A stretch of DNA of 64,000 bases, taken from NCBI RefSeq assembly GCF_016820575.1, contig NZ_JAEMQH010000002.1:803305-867304 (forward strand), in the 5' to 3' direction. The position numbers and the translations under genes were made by a program. Source of the stretch: Marinobacter sediminum (GTDB lineage: Bacteria; Pseudomonadota; Gammaproteobacteria; Pseudomonadales; Oleiphilaceae). The notes below the pieces were generated by a model. It ran no database searches and was not told where the DNA came from. It saw nothing but the letters and a program-made list of their open reading frames with translations. Below, piece by piece: positions 46,065 to 56,328 of the stretch (positions are counted from its first letter, which is position 1; each line of letters begins with the position of its first letter).

Positions 46065-46781
46065 ATGTCCTACATACTCGATGCACTCAGGAAATCTGAG
46101 ACAGAACGTCGGCAGGGCAAGGTTCCCGATTTGGGGCATCAGGTTCAGCTGATCCATCGCCCCAAGAAAAAGACAGTATCGCCTATCGCCTGGCTTTCGT
46201 TGGCGCTGGTCGTAAATGCCGGGGTTCTGGCGGTACTCTTCTGGCCGCAGGCGTCACCCGTGGTCGCAGTGCCGGCTTCCACACAGCCGGCGAGTGTCGT
46301 CAGTGATAAAGCGCCTCCGACGGATGTTGAGACCCAATCTGTTCAGGCCGAGGTGTCCGAATCCGTGCCCGAAGCTGACCCCAGTTCCGTCAGGGCGCAA
46401 GCGGATGAGCCGCTGGCAGAGAGTGGCAGCGTTGCATCAAACGAAAGCCCGCGAGAGCGGCCGACGATCATTGTTCCTGCTGCAGAAGCATCCCGCGACA
46501 ATTCGGTATTGCGAGCGCCCGCGCCGGCTGGCAGGGTACCGCATCTGGTTGAACTTCCCCTTTCTTTTCAAAAGAGCGTTCCTGACTTGACCTTCAATAG
46601 CCACATTTACGCCTCCGATCCTTACGCCAGTCGCGTCATGATCAATAGCAACTACCTGCGTCGGGGCGACAGCTTCTCGGGGCTCCGGGTGGAAAGCATT
46701 ACCCAGGATGGCGTGGTGCTCAGCAAGCAGGGTCAGCGTTTCCGGGTCGGCATCGTTCGCGACTGGGTGAGCCCGCGCTGA
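46065..46781 (+). CDS. GspB-like general secretion protein
   Basis: The 238-residue protein starts MSYILDALRKSETERRQGK, the conserved N-terminus of GspB/ExeB. One transmembrane helix (about 41-61), a variable Pro/Ser/Glu-rich linker and a C-terminal periplasmic domain (INSNYLRRGDSFSGLRVESI) follow. It pairs with the ExeA-like ATPase upstream. Its stop overlaps the dinG ATG by one base, so three genes are coupled. Confidence 0.9.
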   Translation: MSYILDALRKSETERRQGKVPDLGHQVQLIHRPKKKTVSPIAWLSLALVVNAGVLAVLFWPQASPVVAVPASTQPASVVSDKAPPTDVETQSVQAEVSESVPEADPSSVRAQADEPLAESGSVASNESPRERPTIIVPAAEASRDNSVLRAPAPAGRVPHLVELPLSFQKSVPDLTFNSHIYASDPYASRVMINSNYLRRGDSFSGLRVESITQDGVVLSKQGQRFRVGIVRDWVSPR

Positions 46782-48988
46782 TGGCGTTAACCGACGAGAT
46801 CAAACAGCAGATTCAGCAGGGTTATCGGGACGTTCTGGCAGGCAAGGAGGTACGGGCGCGCTATGGCCAGAGGCTGATGATTGCCGAAATCGCCCGATAC
46901 ATGGGCGATATCACCGAGAACGATGGCCAGCGCACCTCACCAGCTTCGGCTTGCGTAGTCGAGGCCGGTACCGGTACCGGTAAAACCCTGGCGTACCTGA
47001 TTGCCGCGATACCCGTGGCCAAGGCCCTTGGCAAGACTCTGGTGATTTCCACCGCCACCGTAGCCTTGCAGGACCAGATTGTGCTCAAGGATCTGCCGGA
47101 TCTGCGCAAACACAGCAACATGGATTTCAGCTGGACCCTGGCCAAGGGCCGGGGCCGCTACCTGTGTATGTCGAGACTGGAGGCGCGGCTTCACGACGAG
47201 GGCAATGGCGACAGCGATACCATGCCCCTGTTCCTTCTTGACGGCCCCAAAGGCGAGGAGCCTGGCACCCGTGCCTTTTTTGAAGAGATGCTGGCGAGCT
47301 ACGGATCCAGGGAGTGGGACGGCGATCGGGATCATTGGCCCGAGCAGATCCCGGACGATGTCTGGCGACAGGTAACCACCGATCACCGCCAGTGCACCAA
47401 CCGCCACTGTAGCTATTTTGACAGCTGTGCCTTTTTCGACGCCCGCAAGGACCTTGATGACGCTGATATTGTCGTGGCTAACCACGACCTGGTGCTGGCA
47501 GACTTGGCCCTGGGTGGCGGTGCGATTCTGCCTGAGCCAGAAAACGCGCTGTTCATTTTCGATGAGGCACATCATCTGCCGGACAAGGCGCTGAATCACT
47601 TTGCAGCGTCGGTTCCATTGAACTCCACGCGGCAGTGGCTGAAGCAGTTGTCCCAGGCTCTGACTAAAATGCAGCCGTTCCTGGCGCCGGGAACACAGGC
47701 TACCAAGACTCTCGATCGCATCAGCGGTGCATCCCGTGAGGTCGATCAGGTGCTGACCCGGGTTTACGACGAGGCCGAACAGAACACCGGTTGGGAATTC
47801 AACGAAGAACGTCGCACCGCCCAATGGCGTTATCCTGAAGGCGCATTGCCCGAGGCATTGGCCGAACTTTCCGCCGAAGCCCGCATTGCCACGGCCAATC
47901 TGGTGCGTCACTTGGGGGCTTTGGCCGATGAGCTCCAGGGCGCGTTTGATGAACGTAAAGACCATGAGATTGACCGGGATACCGCCGAGGCCTGGTATCC
48001 GGTGATCGGGTCGTTCCACAGCCGGGCAGAGGACCAGCTCCGGCTCTGGGTCGCCTGGTGCGAGCAGGGCGAGGCCAAACCGACTGACAACGAAACGGAA
48101 TCGGATGAAGCCGACGGTGATGGTGCTGCCAAAAAGCGCACCGGCTACAAGAGTCCGGCTCCGGCTCGCTGGGCGGTCAGGCAGCGCTGGGACCACGCAG
48201 AGGACATTACCCTCTACAGCTCGCCAGTGCTGGCGGACAGCCTGCTGTACTCCAGGCTTTGGTCCAGAGCGTACGGTTCGGTTCTGACCAGTGCCACATT
48301 AACGGCGTTGGGGCGTTTTGATCGGCTGCGAGCCCGTGCCGGATTGCCCGAATCCAGCCGCTATCTGGTGGTACCCAGTTCATTCCGCTATGGAGAAATG
48401 GCCACGGTGGAAGTCCCCGCCATGTCCATCATGCCAACCGATGATGCCTTCACCGATGCCCTGGTGGAGCGTTTGCCAGATCTGTGGGCGGGCGAGAAGG
48501 CAACGCTGGTGCTATTCACCTCACGCCGGCAGATGCAGCAGGTACGCGATGCGCTGGCGCCCGAGTACCCGGACCTGATCATCACCCAGGACGACATGGC
48601 CAAGGGCGAGGTTCTGCGCCAGCACTGCAGCCGGGTAGATGAGGGACGCCCGAGTGTCCTCTTCGGTGTGGCCAGTTTTGCCGAGGGAATTGACTTGCCG
48701 GGCAAGTACCTGCACCACGTGGTTATTACCCGGCTGCCATTCTCGGTGCCAGACGATCCGATTGAGGCGAGTCTGGCGGAGTGGGTGACCCAGCGCGGCG
48801 GCAATCCGTTCATGGAAATCACCGTTCCCGACGCGTCGATCAAATTGGTGCAGGCGGTGGGTCGTCTGCTGAGAACAGAGCAGGACACTGGCCGCGTCAC
48901 CATCCTCGACCGCCGCATCATTGCACGGCGTTATGGTCAGTTGTTGCTGGACGCGCTGCCCCCGTTTCGGCGGGTGATCGAGTACTGA
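46781..48988 (+). CDS. dinG: ATP-dependent DNA helicase DinG
   Basis: The 735-residue helicase has Walker A EAGTGTGKTLAY near 61-72, DEAHH as Walker B, and a cysteine set for a 4Fe-4S cluster (CMSRLEA, then CTNRHCSYFDSC). Helicase motifs FGVASFAEGIDLPG and QAVGRLLRTEQD follow. DinG unwinds DNA forks and R-loops. A stem with a T-run on the opposite strand follows its stop codon. Confidence 0.93.
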   Translation: MALTDEIKQQIQQGYRDVLAGKEVRARYGQRLMIAEIARYMGDITENDGQRTSPASACVVEAGTGTGKTLAYLIAAIPVAKALGKTLVISTATVALQDQIVLKDLPDLRKHSNMDFSWTLAKGRGRYLCMSRLEARLHDEGNGDSDTMPLFLLDGPKGEEPGTRAFFEEMLASYGSREWDGDRDHWPEQIPDDVWRQVTTDHRQCTNRHCSYFDSCAFFDARKDLDDADIVVANHDLVLADLALGGGAILPEPENALFIFDEAHHLPDKALNHFAASVPLNSTRQWLKQLSQALTKMQPFLAPGTQATKTLDRISGASREVDQVLTRVYDEAEQNTGWEFNEERRTAQWRYPEGALPEALAELSAEARIATANLVRHLGALADELQGAFDERKDHEIDRDTAEAWYPVIGSFHSRAEDQLRLWVAWCEQGEAKPTDNETESDEADGDGAAKKRTGYKSPAPARWAVRQRWDHAEDITLYSSPVLADSLLYSRLWSRAYGSVLTSATLTALGRFDRLRARAGLPESSRYLVVPSSFRYGEMATVEVPAMSIMPTDDAFTDALVERLPDLWAGEKATLVLFTSRRQMQQVRDALAPEYPDLIITQDDMAKGEVLRQHCSRVDEGRPSVLFGVASFAEGIDLPGKYLHHVVITRLPFSVPDDPIEASLAEWVTQRGGNPFMEITVPDASIKLVQAVGRLLRTEQDTGRVTILDRRIIARRYGQLLLDALPPFRRVIEY

Positions 48989-48990
48989 CC

Positions 48991-49025
48991 ATAAAAAAAG
49001 AGCCAGCCCATAGGGGGTGGCTCTT
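48991..49025 (-). terminator. Terminator for minus-strand transcription
   Basis: Read on the minus strand, AAGAGCCACCC pairs with GGGCTGGCTCTT (one bulged base) and is followed by seven T. The T-run favours the leftward direction, ending transcripts from the 49.1-52 kb side; in the dinG direction only a weak T-run is present. Confidence 0.75.
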
Positions 49026-49126
49026 ATTAACAGGGTTCTTCCGAACCCAGGGCGTCGAAACAACGCGGAGCAAGAAATCTGAAGGCCTGAAGTTTCAGAA
49101 TTCAAGGAGAGGTTTCCCTCACCATT
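48991..49126 (-). ncRNA. Candidate structured small RNA
   Basis: The region reads leftward from a -10 box to the terminator, about 135 bases. It contains several possible stems: GGTGAGG with CCTCTCC around a GAAA loop near 49108-49126 (one mismatch), CTGAA with TTCAG near 49090-49097, and GGGTTC with GAACCC around a GGAA loop (49033-49048). It ends in the stem with T-run. CCTCTCC near its 5' end is complementary to a Shine-Dalgarno. No open reading frame of useful length is present. It could instead be the 3' untranslated region of the MalT-like gene. This is a prediction from sequence only. Confidence 0.45.
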
Positions 49127-49132
49127 GAAACC

Positions 49133-49177
49133 ATAATAGGGGCTTAGGGGGCGTAAACGGATCGTCCAAAGGGCGTA
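49133..49177 (-). promoter_or_regulatory. Putative activated promoter with direct repeats
   Basis: On the minus strand, TACGCCC occurs twice (plus positions 49149-49155 and 49171-49177), 22 bases apart, and the -10 box TATTAT follows (49133-49138). There is no good -35 box, as expected for a promoter that needs an activator. It points leftward into the candidate small RNA. The activator may be the adjacent MalT/LuxR-type protein, but this is inference. Confidence 0.4.
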
Positions 49178-49203
49178 GTCCGGGTTCTTTGCAGGGTGCA
49201 AAC

Positions 49204-49217
49204 GTGACGCGCGTCAC
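49204..49217. promoter_or_regulatory. Perfect palindrome GTGACGCGCGTCAC
   Basis: A 14-base perfect palindrome lies 17 bases beyond the stop codon of the MalT-like gene and about 65-80 bases upstream of the putative -10 box. It could be a second regulator site. Confidence 0.35.
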
Positions 49218-49234
49218 AAACTGAGCTCCGGTAC

Positions 49235-51982
49235 TCAGCCTGATAGCAAGCCTAGTTCCCGTGCCTTTGCCAGCGCCTCGGTGCGCCGGCCCACTCCGAG
49301 CTTACCGTAAAGATTGCGAATATGGGCTTTCACGGTGGCGGGTGCGACGTCCATACGAGCGGCAATCTGCTTGTTGGCGTGCCCCTCGTGAATCAGGGCA
49401 AGAACTTCCATTTCCCGTTGGCTAAGCGGTTCCGGCAAAACAGTGGCGGTGCGTCCGGCTGACGGGGCTAATGGTCGGGCTACTGAAAGTTCCGCCGAAG
49501 GCTCTACAGCGTCCGACAGTTTGTCGAGGACTTGTGTGAGTTCCCGGAACCAGCTGCCGGGTGTGTTTAGTAGGGAAAGCTGCCGAAGCAGGGCACGCAG
49601 GTGCGGGCTCTCCTCAATAAACAGGCCCAAGAATCCAGCCTCTGACGCCTTGCGTACCGCCCGATTCAGCATTTCACACGCCTCTTGGGCCCGGTCCTGA
49701 AGATCCAGTGCTTCACCATAAACCAGCAGAATCTCCACAAGGTGACGATTGTGGGCATTGCGCTCGGCTGCCGGTAATAGAGCGCTGATGATTTCCTGTG
49801 CTCGCTCTGGCTGTTTCTGGGCGACTTTCAGGCGCGCAAGGCTGATCAGGTTCTGTTCCCGGTTCAACGGGTTTTTCGTGGGCTCTGTCTCCGCAGCGTT
49901 CAGGCAGGCCTCGGCTTTTTCGAGGTCGCCAAGGGCTAGATGGCATCTCGCTAGAAGGGCCGAACTTGCGGGTGGTTCAAAGACGATGTGCTCCCGCCGT
50001 TTGCGTCCCACCTGGGCCGCGTCCTCCAACGCTTCAATGGCATCGGTAAATCGACCCTCACTGAAAGCGAGGTGCCCACGCACGTACTGGATGATGACGT
50101 GTTGCCCCGGCTCTGTGCCGCGATGTACATGCTCCAGTAGTGGCGCAAGATGGGTAGCCGCCAGTGAGTGTTGGTTGCGTTCCCGGTAGATCTCGGCCAG
50201 GGCGCTGTTTTGCCAGCACGAGATCAGTCGGGGCTGGCTTGGATCAGAGTAATGTTTGTCTACCCATCTGCGGATGTCGGTGCAGCTGCCCAGGGCCAGC
50301 TCAATGTCTCCGCGGTTGTACTGAATCCACGCCAATAAGCCGCCGCTGGACAAAACCGTGCTTGGTTTGCGCTCGATCTGACCATAACGGACGGCCGATT
50401 GCAGGGCATCTTCGGCATCCATCAGCAGTCCTTTGCCGAAGTAGTCGAGCCCGACCCCATAGTAGGTGACAGACTTCAGGGGGATGCGGGTGTGATCGAT
50501 GTCCTCCAGTACCTGCCGTGTGAGATCGCTGGCGCTCTTATCATCACTGCGGGTACGCGCGAGGTAGGAGCGCACCAGAGAAATTTCGCTCTGCAGCCCG
50601 AGGGCACCTTCGGCGTCCGGGTGGGAGTCGGCAACCCGCTGGTCAAGTAAGTCCTCAACGCTGCCAAGAAGCGGGTCCAGGGCATCAAGCCGGTTGGCAA
50701 AGAAGCGGCCCCAGATTCGCAGCATCTGCAGCTGGGGGCTGTCTTCAATCAGTGATTCCGGCAGAAACTCGAGCCAATCAAGTACCGGCAGGTGATAGCC
50801 GCTATGGATAAGGTTGTTGCCGTGCTCAGCCAGCACCGCCGCGAGCCATTGCCGGTCACCCTGATGCACGATCTGGCTGATGCCGTCCTGAACGTGGCCA
50901 TGGTCGAGAAGCCACTCGACGGTGCTGCGCCACAGCGCCTCCGCCCGATTCGGATCCGTTTGTTTTAGCCGTTGGAGCAGCGCGTCCCGGAACAGGTCGT
51001 GATAGCGGAACCATTGATTGTCGGTGTCCAAAGGGATCAGGAACAGATTCTGGCTGAGCAATCTCTCCAGCAGTTTTTGGCTGTCTCCGTTTGCCCGAAT
51101 GGCATCGCACAGGGACGCACTCAGGCGAGGACAACAGGCGGTATCGAGGAGGAACTGAGTCAATTCCTCGGGCTGCTGTTCCAATACCTCGGTGAGAACG
51201 TAATCGCTGATCTGTCGTTCGTCGACATCCAATTGGGGTTCCGGTAGCCCGGAACCGGTCCCTGCTGATAGGTCAGCGCTGTTGGGACCGTTGCCGGACA
51301 GGGCTGTGAGTTGCATCGCCGCAACCCAGCCTTCGGTTCTTCGACAAATGGACCGGACATCGGCTTCCGATAGGCTAAGCCCCATGGTGTCCTGAAAGAA
51401 ACGACGGCATTCATCCTCTGAGAACGCCAGCAAACCGGGATGAACGTCTTGCACCCAGCGCCGCACCCGCCAGCGCGACAGTGGCAGTGCCGGTTCTGTT
51501 CGGGATGCCAGGGTGACCGTAATTTCGGGCGGCAGGTAACCGATGAAGTAAGCGAAATCCCTCAGAATCTGGGCATGCCGGATAAAGTGGAAGTCATCCA
51601 GCACCAGCAACCAGGGACTGGCATCCGCCGACAGTAGATTCAGTAACCCGGTTATTGCGCCAGTTGCGGTATCACCCTCGATTTGGCTGAGTTGTTTTCG
51701 GCAGTCTGCCAAGCCAGCCAGCCCGGCGTGTTCAAAAGCGCCGATAACATACTGCCAAAACCGGCGGGGCTCGTCGTCATGTTCGTCCAGCGATAACCAG
51801 GCCGTGGGGGAGGGTGTTTCGGCGCACCACTGGCTTGCCAGGGTAGTCTTCCCAAAACCGGCAGGGGCGATCACCAGATTCAGCCTTTTCGGGCTCGCAG
51901 GCTTCAGCAATAAACTCAACCGATCGCGATGGACCGCGCGCCGGTCGGTTGTTGGCCGAAGAAATTTGGTGGTCAACAGCAT
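49235..51982 (-). CDS. MalT/LuxR-family ATP-dependent transcriptional regulator
   Basis: The 915-residue protein has an N-terminal STAND NTPase domain with Walker A APAGFGKTTLAS at 39-50 and a long TPR-like helical middle. The C-terminal LuxR helix-turn-helix covers about the last 65 residues (LSQREMEVLALIHEG, then ATVKAHIRNLYGKL). This is the layout of MalT, where an inducer and ATP drive DNA binding. The target genes and inducer are not evident. It diverges from cysB. Downstream on its strand lie the repeats, the candidate RNA and a terminator. Confidence 0.9.
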   Translation of the reverse strand: MLLTTKFLRPTTDRRAVHRDRLSLLLKPASPKRLNLVIAPAGFGKTTLASQWCAETPSPTAWLSLDEHDDEPRRFWQYVIGAFEHAGLAGLADCRKQLSQIEGDTATGAITGLLNLLSADASPWLLVLDDFHFIRHAQILRDFAYFIGYLPPEITVTLASRTEPALPLSRWRVRRWVQDVHPGLLAFSEDECRRFFQDTMGLSLSEADVRSICRRTEGWVAAMQLTALSGNGPNSADLSAGTGSGLPEPQLDVDERQISDYVLTEVLEQQPEELTQFLLDTACCPRLSASLCDAIRANGDSQKLLERLLSQNLFLIPLDTDNQWFRYHDLFRDALLQRLKQTDPNRAEALWRSTVEWLLDHGHVQDGISQIVHQGDRQWLAAVLAEHGNNLIHSGYHLPVLDWLEFLPESLIEDSPQLQMLRIWGRFFANRLDALDPLLGSVEDLLDQRVADSHPDAEGALGLQSEISLVRSYLARTRSDDKSASDLTRQVLEDIDHTRIPLKSVTYYGVGLDYFGKGLLMDAEDALQSAVRYGQIERKPSTVLSSGGLLAWIQYNRGDIELALGSCTDIRRWVDKHYSDPSQPRLISCWQNSALAEIYRERNQHSLAATHLAPLLEHVHRGTEPGQHVIIQYVRGHLAFSEGRFTDAIEALEDAAQVGRKRREHIVFEPPASSALLARCHLALGDLEKAEACLNAAETEPTKNPLNREQNLISLARLKVAQKQPERAQEIISALLPAAERNAHNRHLVEILLVYGEALDLQDRAQEACEMLNRAVRKASEAGFLGLFIEESPHLRALLRQLSLLNTPGSWFRELTQVLDKLSDAVEPSAELSVARPLAPSAGRTATVLPEPLSQREMEVLALIHEGHANKQIAARMDVAPATVKAHIRNLYGKLGVGRRTEALAKARELGLLSG

Positions 51983-52120
51983 GGGAATTCCGATTACAGC
52001 AAGTGTCGATAACGGATTGTGTGCTTTGTCATAGCCAAGTCAAGCGCCGAAATCACAGATAGGCCTGTCTGGAGCAGTGGTCATGCATTTTTGGTCTAAA
52101 CTAAAAGACAGGGAGCGCCT

Positions 52121-52135
52121 ATTCTAAAAAAGAAT
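52121..52135. promoter_or_regulatory. Dyad with T-N11-A spacing upstream of cysB
   Basis: ATTCT and AGAAT form an inverted repeat around five A. It fits the T-N11-A pattern of LysR-type sites and lies 89 bases before the cysB start, so CysB autoregulation is possible. Confidence 0.35.
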
Positions 52136-52179
52136 GAAAAATACCCTTTTTATGCGTACGCTTGGGAAAAGCGGATTGA

Positions 52180-53202
<1,023 letters not shown>

Positions 53203-53260
53203 TCAGGTGGGCGCGCTTGGATAGTCGGGAAAAATTGCCGTAGGAGGTTTCCAGGGCAAC

Positions 53261-53983
53261 TCACTCCTTGGCGATCAGGTTACCGGCGTGCAGCCCGCAT
53301 TCCTTCTTGGTCGCCTCTTCCCACCACCAACGTCCCTCGCGCTCATGCTGGCCTGGCAGGACAGGGCGCGTGCAGGGCTGGCAGCCAATGCTGACAAAGC
53401 CTTTCTCATGCAGCTCGTTGTAGGGCGCTTCCGACATCCGGATGTAGTCCCAGACTTCTTTTGATGTCCAGTTTGCCAGCGGGTTGAATTTGATCAGGGT
53501 TTTCGACTCTGTCGAGAAGGCCGTGTCTTCCTGAACCACAGGCACGTCGGTGCGGGTGCCCGGGCTCTGGTCCTTGCGTTGGCCAGTGATCCACGCATCC
53601 ACGGTGCCCAGCTTGCGCCTCAGTGGATTGACCTTGCGAATACCGCAGCACTCAGAGTGTCCATCCTCGAAAAAGCTGAACAGCCCCTTTTGGTTTACCA
53701 GACCCTGCACTTCGGCTGCATCGGGAAACAGGACTTCGATGTTAATGCCGTAGTGCTTGCGCACGCGCTCAATGAATTCGTAGGTTTCCGGATGCAGGCG
53801 ACCGGTATCCAGAGTGAATACCTGCAGGTTGTCGGTCAAACGGTGCGCCATTTCAATCAGAACGACGTCTTCGGCCCCACTGAACGAGATGGCGATGTTG
53901 TCGTATTTGTTCAATGCGGCCTTGAGAATGGCGCGTGGGCTCTGGCCTTCAAGTTCGTCCCGGAGCTGCTGAATGTCAGTCAT
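53261..53983 (-). CDS. cysH: Phosphoadenylyl/adenylyl-sulfate reductase
   Basis: The 240-residue enzyme has the PP-loop SFSGAEDV near 33-40 and the catalytic Cys C229 in KKECGLH. It also has cysteine pairs C112-C113 and C201-C204, which bind a 4Fe-4S cluster in the APS-reducing form. APS reduction to sulfite is therefore likely, rather than strict PAPS use. Regulation by CysB, encoded by the convergent gene, is expected. Confidence 0.92.
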   Translation of the reverse strand: MTDIQQLRDELEGQSPRAILKAALNKYDNIAISFSGAEDVVLIEMAHRLTDNLQVFTLDTGRLHPETYEFIERVRKHYGINIEVLFPDAAEVQGLVNQKGLFSFFEDGHSECCGIRKVNPLRRKLGTVDAWITGQRKDQSPGTRTDVPVVQEDTAFSTESKTLIKFNPLANWTSKEVWDYIRMSEAPYNELHEKGFVSIGCQPCTRPVLPGQHEREGRWWWEEATKKECGLHAGNLIAKE

Positions 53984-54164
53984 TGCTTTTCAGTACCTGA
54001 TCTAAATGAGTGAAAAGGCTACCATTAAATGCCTCATAGCTTGAAGGAATGAGGATCTATATGGATATGCCCGATGCATTCCCCGGCAGTTTTTTTTATC
54101 ATACGGCGCTAACCAAGCCAGAGCATCCGCTCTTGCGCACTTAACTGTTTATCAGGAGACCATT

Positions 54165-54779
54165 GTGGAACTCGCATGCCTTGACCTTGAAGGAGTACTG
54201 ATTCCGGAAATCTGGATCGCATTCGCCGAAAAAACCGGCATCGAAGAGCTCAAGGCGACCACACGGGATATTCCTGATTACGACGTGCTGATGACCCAGC
54301 GCCTGAAGATTCTGGATCAACACGGCTATGGCCTTCCGCAGATCCAGGAAGTCATCGGCGAGCTGGACCCGCTGCCGGGTGCGCGTGAATTCCTCGATTG
54401 GCTGCGTCAACGCTTCCAAGTGGTGATTCTCTCCGACACTTTCTATGAGTTCGCCATGCCGTTGATGGCCAAGCTCGGCCACCCCGCGCTGCTGTGTCAC
54501 AAGCTCGAAGTAGCGGAAAACGGCCAGATCACAAATTACCTGCTGCGCCAGCGCGACCCCAAGCGCCAATCAGTGCGGGCTTTCCAGTTGCTGAATTACC
54601 GGGTAATCGCAGCCGGTGATTCCTACAACGACACCACCATGCTAGGCCAGGCTGAAGCGGGCATCTTGTTTCACGCCCCTCAGAATGTCATCGAGGAGTT
54701 TCCGCAGTACCCTGCGGTGCATAATTTTGAAGATCTGCGGCAGGAATTCTTGAAGGCCAGTGCCGTGCACAACGCCTGA
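54165..54779 (+). CDS. thrH: Phosphoserine phosphatase / homoserine phosphotransferase ThrH
   Basis: The 204-residue HAD-fold protein starts with LACLDLEGVLIPEIW, where the first motif is DLE instead of DxD, as in ThrH. SDTFYEF (motif II) and GDSYNDTTML (motif IV) complete the active site. It dephosphorylates phosphoserine and can transfer phosphate to homoserine. The start is GTG with CAGGAG upstream. It converges with pabB. Confidence 0.92.
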   Translation: MELACLDLEGVLIPEIWIAFAEKTGIEELKATTRDIPDYDVLMTQRLKILDQHGYGLPQIQEVIGELDPLPGAREFLDWLRQRFQVVILSDTFYEFAMPLMAKLGHPALLCHKLEVAENGQITNYLLRQRDPKRQSVRAFQLLNYRVIAAGDSYNDTTMLGQAEAGILFHAPQNVIEEFPQYPAVHNFEDLRQEFLKASAVHNA

Positions 54780-54798
54780 TCCAGGATTGAGAAGGATA

Positions 54799-54818
54799 GG
54801 GGGCTTGTAACAGCCCCT
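54799..54818. terminator. Hairpin between thrH and pabB
   Basis: GGGGCT (54800-54805) pairs with AGCCCC (54812-54817) in the short convergent gap. No T-run follows on either strand, so termination may be weak. Confidence 0.35.
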
Positions 54819-56158
54819 TACAGATTTTCCAGAAAGTCCATCATTGGCTTAACCTTCGTCAGAGTTTCCTGATACTCGCTTTCAGGGTCGGAATCGACAA
54901 CGATCCCGCCGCCACCCCAGCAGCGAATGGTGCCTTCGCCATCGCACAGCATGGTTCTGATGGCAATGTTGCTGTCCAGTGAGCCATCCAAACCCCAGTA
55001 GAACACCGAGCCGCAGTAAGGGCCCCGCCAATGGGGTTCAAGCTCGTCGATGATTTCCATTGCCCGTATTTTGGGGGCGCCGGTAATCGACCCTCCGGGA
55101 AAGGCATCCATCAGCGCTTTGATGGGTGAGATGTTGTCAGCCAAATCGGCCCGAATGTGGCTGACCAGATGGTGGACGTTGCGATAGGATTCGAGCGCGA
55201 AGAGTTTTTCCACCTGCACGCTGCCCACCTTGGCATTCACGCTCAAGTCATTTCTCAGCAGATCGACAATCATCAGATTTTCGGCCCGATCCTTTTCTGA
55301 GGCCTGCAATTCCTCGGCGTAGGCGTTGTCTTGCTCCTCGTTTCCTCCTCTGGGGCGGGTACCTTTAATCGGGCTGGTGGAAATGGTGCTGCCCTGAATC
55401 TCAAAAAAACGCTCCGGAGACAGGGAGAGGACGGAGTAACGTCCGATTCTGATGAATGCGCTATAGGGTGTGGCGTAAGCCTCCGCGAGGGATTGAAAGG
55501 CGTCCCAAGGCTCTCCGGTGTACCGTGCGGTAAATTCCTGAGAAAGATTGGCCTGATAGCAGTCTCCTGCAAGAATGTAGCGGTGAACCCTGGCAACATT
55601 CTCAATGAAGCTGGCCTTGGTCTGGCTGGGCGTGAACCGACTAACGATTTGCCATGGGTGATCCTTGTTGCAGTCGTCTCGGGACATCCAGTCGGCAAGT
55701 GTGTCGCGCGTATGCTGCGGACAGTCTGGATGAATCCAGAGGTAACGGATGTCTGACTCGGCATCGTAGCTGGCGGCCCATAAATAAAAACCGGCGAAGA
55801 GCACCGGGAACGCCATTTCCTTACCCAGCCCGTTCAGTCTTGATTCACGTTGCAAGCCGAACTCGTAGGCCAGCACGCCATACCAGCCTCCAAGCAGGTG
55901 ATTGCCGCTTTTGGTCTGGTCGACAGCGTTCAGCTCCATTGGCTTCGCCATTTCAGCTGCGATCGACTCCACTGAGTGCTCAGCAAGATCGGTCAATCGC
56001 AAATGTTTCTGCGCCAGGGCGGTGAAGCCTCTCATTTTGCCGCGCGCATTCCCCGCACCTTCGCTACCGATGTAAGCAAAGTCCTCAGCGCGCGAGGCAT
56101 TGCTCAACAGGCGCTCATAGGCTTCTCGTGAAAGGGTCGCTATTGATGGCGAGGTCAA
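54818..56158 (-). CDS. pabB: Aminodeoxychorismate synthase component I
   Basis: The enzyme joins chorismate and ammonia to aminodeoxychorismate for folate synthesis. The chorismate-binding core is visible: SPIKGTRPRGGN, DLLRNDLS, and FPGGSITGAPKIRAMEIIDE near residue 355. A TTG at 56158 with AAAGGA seven bases upstream gives 446 residues, close to the usual length. The frame is open to a TTG at 56314 (498 residues), but that start lacks a good ribosome site. It converges on thrH. Confidence 0.88.
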   Translation of the reverse strand: MTSPSIATLSREAYERLLSNASRAEDFAYIGSEGAGNARGKMRGFTALAQKHLRLTDLAEHSVESIAAEMAKPMELNAVDQTKSGNHLLGGWYGVLAYEFGLQRESRLNGLGKEMAFPVLFAGFYLWAASYDAESDIRYLWIHPDCPQHTRDTLADWMSRDDCNKDHPWQIVSRFTPSQTKASFIENVARVHRYILAGDCYQANLSQEFTARYTGEPWDAFQSLAEAYATPYSAFIRIGRYSVLSLSPERFFEIQGSTISTSPIKGTRPRGGNEEQDNAYAEELQASEKDRAENLMIVDLLRNDLSVNAKVGSVQVEKLFALESYRNVHHLVSHIRADLADNISPIKALMDAFPGGSITGAPKIRAMEIIDELEPHWRGPYCGSVFYWGLDGSLDSNIAIRTMLCDGEGTIRCWGGGGIVVDSDPESEYQETLTKVKPMMDFLENL

Positions 56159-56328
56159 AATGTATTCCTTTAATAATCTCTGAAGTGATAAGCCGTGCAC
56201 AGTTAGCACGTTGTTTCCGGGTAAGTCACGCTGATCTAATAGTGCGCGCACCCTGCGTGATGAAACGCATTTTACTTCACTGAGCAGGGTTCCGGCATTT
56301 ATTACGCTCAGCAAAAGGAATAAGAACT

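Noticed and set aside
46937..48196. Long minus-strand frame (419 codons) opposite dinG
   Set aside because: It is antisense to a fully conserved helicase gene and shows no recognisable motif.
48521..49201. Minus-strand frame of 226 codons across the candidate RNA
   Set aside because: Most of it is antisense to dinG and it crosses a terminator; composition is that of a shadow frame.
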